From positions 1-6,847 of the forward strand of contig JACRHK010000011.1 of the NCBI GenBank assembly GCA_016217625.1: 6,847 bases of DNA, given 5' to 3'. Below are positions 5,777 through 6,847 of the stretch, piece after piece. The position numbers were made by a program, and so were the translations under genes. The stretch comes from Nitrospirota bacterium. Lineage in GTDB: Bacteria; Nitrospirota; RBG-16-64-22; JACRHK01. Within the stretch, counting starts at the first letter, position 1; each line of letters opens with the position of its first letter. The notes beneath the pieces are model-generated. The model was not told the origin of the DNA. It ran no database searches and saw nothing but the letters and a program-made list of their open reading frames with translations.

Positions 5777-6471
5777 CTCTCAAGGGCCTCCGCCTCCATC
5801 ACCCGCCGGGCCCCCAGGTAGCGCTTCGCGTAGTAGGGATGGTTGAGCGAGCTGACGGCGACCTTCCGGTCTTTGCGGGAGGCGTGGGCGAAGCGGTCGT
5901 CCCCCACGTAGATCCCCACATGGGAGACATCCCGGCGATAGGTGCGGAAGAAGACCAGATCCCCCACGGCCAGTTCTTCTTTGGAAACCGGCGTCCCGAC
6001 CTGATACTGCTCGCGGGCCGTCCGGGGGAGGACGATGGAAAACGCATGGAAGACCTTCTGGACGAATGCTGAGCAATCGATCCCCCGGGAGGACGACCCG
6101 CCGAACCGGTAGGGAACGCCGAGGAACGCCCGGACGGCCTGTTCGAGGAGGGAGGCCTCCTGCGGCTCGGTCAACGCAGAGATCGAGCCCGCCTGTTCAT
6201 CCAGAAGGGTATCCGGCTGGGACGATTCGCTTGGGCCGGGAACAGGTTCCGGATCCCTCGTGGGGATCAGGAGCGCCCGCCCAGCGCGGATCTTGGTGGA
6301 GGAGAGGCGGTTCGCCTCGCGGATCTCCTTCACGGAGACGCCGTAGCGGTGGGCGATCTTGCTGAGCGTCTCCCCCTGGCGCACCTGGTGGATCTCCTCC
6401 GCGGAGGCCGGAGCCGCCAGGACAAACCATCCCAACCCAATCAGGCACCAGATCGCAAACCGCGGCTTCAA
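5749..6471 (-). CDS. Secreted LysM plus NlpC/P60 peptidoglycan endopeptidase
   Basis: A 240-residue exported cell-wall hydrolase. Residues 1-24 form a signal peptide (K2, R4, a hydrophobic stretch, and ASA before E25). A single LysM peptidoglycan-binding domain covers about 27-70 (HQVRQGETLSKIAHRYGV to ALLIP). A Pro/Ser-rich linker (71-105) follows, then an NlpC/P60 domain (about 106-225) with catalytic Cys133 in DCSAFV, His184 in SHVGIYVG and His196 in FAHAS. The family usually cleaves the D-gamma-glutamyl-diaminopimelate bond in peptide stems, in the periplasm or at the cell surface. The start is TTG 6471: no ATG or GTG fits, and AGGAGG lies four bases upstream. The last eight or so residues (SQESEVGG) come from an intergenic-type repeat, so the ancestral end was probably near residue 230. 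It follows scpB on the same strand by 63 bases and may share its transcript. No lipobox is seen. Confidence 0.94.
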   Translation of the reverse strand: MKPRFAIWCLIGLGWFVLAAPASAEEIHQVRQGETLSKIAHRYGVSVKEIREANRLSSTKIRAGRALLIPTRDPEPVPGPSESSQPDTLLDEQAGSISALTEPQEASLLEQAVRAFLGVPYRFGGSSSRGIDCSAFVQKVFHAFSIVLPRTAREQYQVGTPVSKEELAVGDLVFFRTYRRDVSHVGIYVGDDRFAHASRKDRKVAVSSLNHPYYAKRYLGARRVMEAEALERSQESEVGG

Positions 6472-6475
6472 GCTC

Positions 6476-6481
6476 CCTCCT
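6476..6481 (-). promoter_or_regulatory. Ribosome binding site deciding a TTG start
   Basis: The minus-strand AGGAGG (6481-6476) is a full consensus Shine-Dalgarno sequence, with a 4-base spacer to TTG 6471. It is the main reason for accepting the rare TTG start, together with the signal peptide that starts right after it. Confidence 0.75.
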
Positions 6482-6512
6482 GACCCGCTACAGCAACGAG
6501 CATGCTGACCAA

Positions 6513-6554
6513 CTCATTGCTCATTGCTCATTGCTCATTGCTCATTGCTCATTG
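6513..6554. repeat. Perfect tandem array, six copies of CTCATTG
   Basis: Six identical 7-bp units without a mismatch, 42 bp. On the minus strand the unit reads CAATGAG. The array includes the last codons and TGA stop of scpB (6535-6537) and most of the gap to the hydrolase gene. GCAACGAG at 6493-6500 is a one-mismatch inverse copy and may be the remnant of a second arm. Confidence 0.95.
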
Positions 6555-6847
6555 CTTCCTTGACTTCCGACTCCCTGCCCGCCGTGGCGGGATGACCCCT
6601 GACATCTTCCAGCGGCAGCTCCCCCTGAGCCATCTCCTGAAACTCCCTGAGCGACGGGAGCTCCGTGAGGTCTTTCAGGCCGAAGTGCTGGAGAAACGCG
6701 GGCGTCGTCCCGTAGATCAGGGGACGCCCCGCCGCGTCCATCCGACCCACGATCCGGATGAGACGGCGTTCCAGCAGCGTCTTCAGCACCGCCCCGGCAT
6801 CGACCCCGCGGATCTCCTCGATCTCCGCGCGGGTCACCGGCTGTTTG
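6535..6847 (-). CDS. scpB: Segregation and condensation protein B, C-terminal part
   Basis: The C-terminal 103 residues of ScpB, running off the right edge in an open frame (codons before GTG 6837 read K-Q-P), so the GTG is internal. ScpB dimers bind the ScpA kleisin and, with SMC, form the bacterial condensin complex on the nucleoid. The visible part is the second winged-helix domain, with the family signature [12 protein letters not shown], then [41 protein letters not shown] and the ending REFQEM. The family would normally end soon after this. Here about 30 more residues follow, the last of them ([12 protein letters not shown]) encoded by short tandem repeats that also supply the TGA stop. 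In many genomes scpA lies directly upstream, which would be right of this window. Confidence 0.95.
   Translation of the reverse strand, partial: KQPVTRAEIEEIRGVDAGAVLKTLLERRLIRIVGRMDAAGRPLIYGTTPAFLQHFGLKDLTELPSLREFQEMAQGELPLEDVRGHPATAGRESEVKEAMSNEQ

Overview
The window is high-GC bacterial DNA with about six compactly spaced genes and no rRNA, tRNA or CRISPR array that I can see. Its gene set (long-chain polyprenyl diphosphate synthase, alanine dehydrogenase, ScpB, a LysM-NlpC/P60 peptidase and a Hanks-type kinase) fits a free-living Gram-negative-like bacterium. The strongest lineage clue is the short-period repeats that fill nearly every intergenic gap. From memory, such repeats are common in genomes of the NC10/Methylomirabilota-Rokubacteria kind and some Nitrospirota. 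This placement is tentative and rests on style, not on a phylogenetic marker.

Layout, left to right. Bases 1-395 (+) hold the C-terminal part of an integron-type tyrosine recombinase that runs off the left edge and is clearly less GC-rich than its surroundings. It converges, with a 9-base gap, on a Ser/Thr protein kinase (405-1319, -) whose catalytic loop is atypical. Upstream of the kinase on the same strand lie an 8-bp-period inverted repeat array and then a long-chain polyprenyl diphosphate synthase (1398-2372, -). That gene has an excellent sigma-70-type promoter (TTGACA, 17 bp, TATAGT) flanked by a pair of direct repeats. Next is alanine dehydrogenase (2550-3653, -), whose NAD-binding acidic residue appears to be replaced by Gly-Arg. 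It is divergent from a 611-residue protein of unknown function (3761-5596, +). The 107-bp divergent gap contains a 7-bp-period inverted array and a consensus promoter for the unknown gene.

To the right, a GTGACC-type inverted array (about 5602-5737) separates the unknown gene from a convergent LysM plus NlpC/P60 cell-wall hydrolase (5749-6471, -, TTG start with strong ribosome binding site). Upstream of that is the 3' part of scpB (6535-6847, -), which runs off the right edge. The scpB stop codon lies inside a perfect six-copy CTCATTG array.

How the genes work together: they look like housekeeping and cell-envelope functions (isoprenoid chain for quinones or lipid carrier, alanine metabolism, peptidoglycan hydrolysis, chromosome condensation), next to a mobile integron end. 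There is no obvious defence or biosynthetic operon. The most unusual things are (i) the family of short-unit 'ladder' repeats, usually arranged as inverted arms, in almost every gap and running into the 3' ends of two genes, (ii) the orphan 611-residue protein, and (iii) the cofactor-site change in alanine dehydrogenase.
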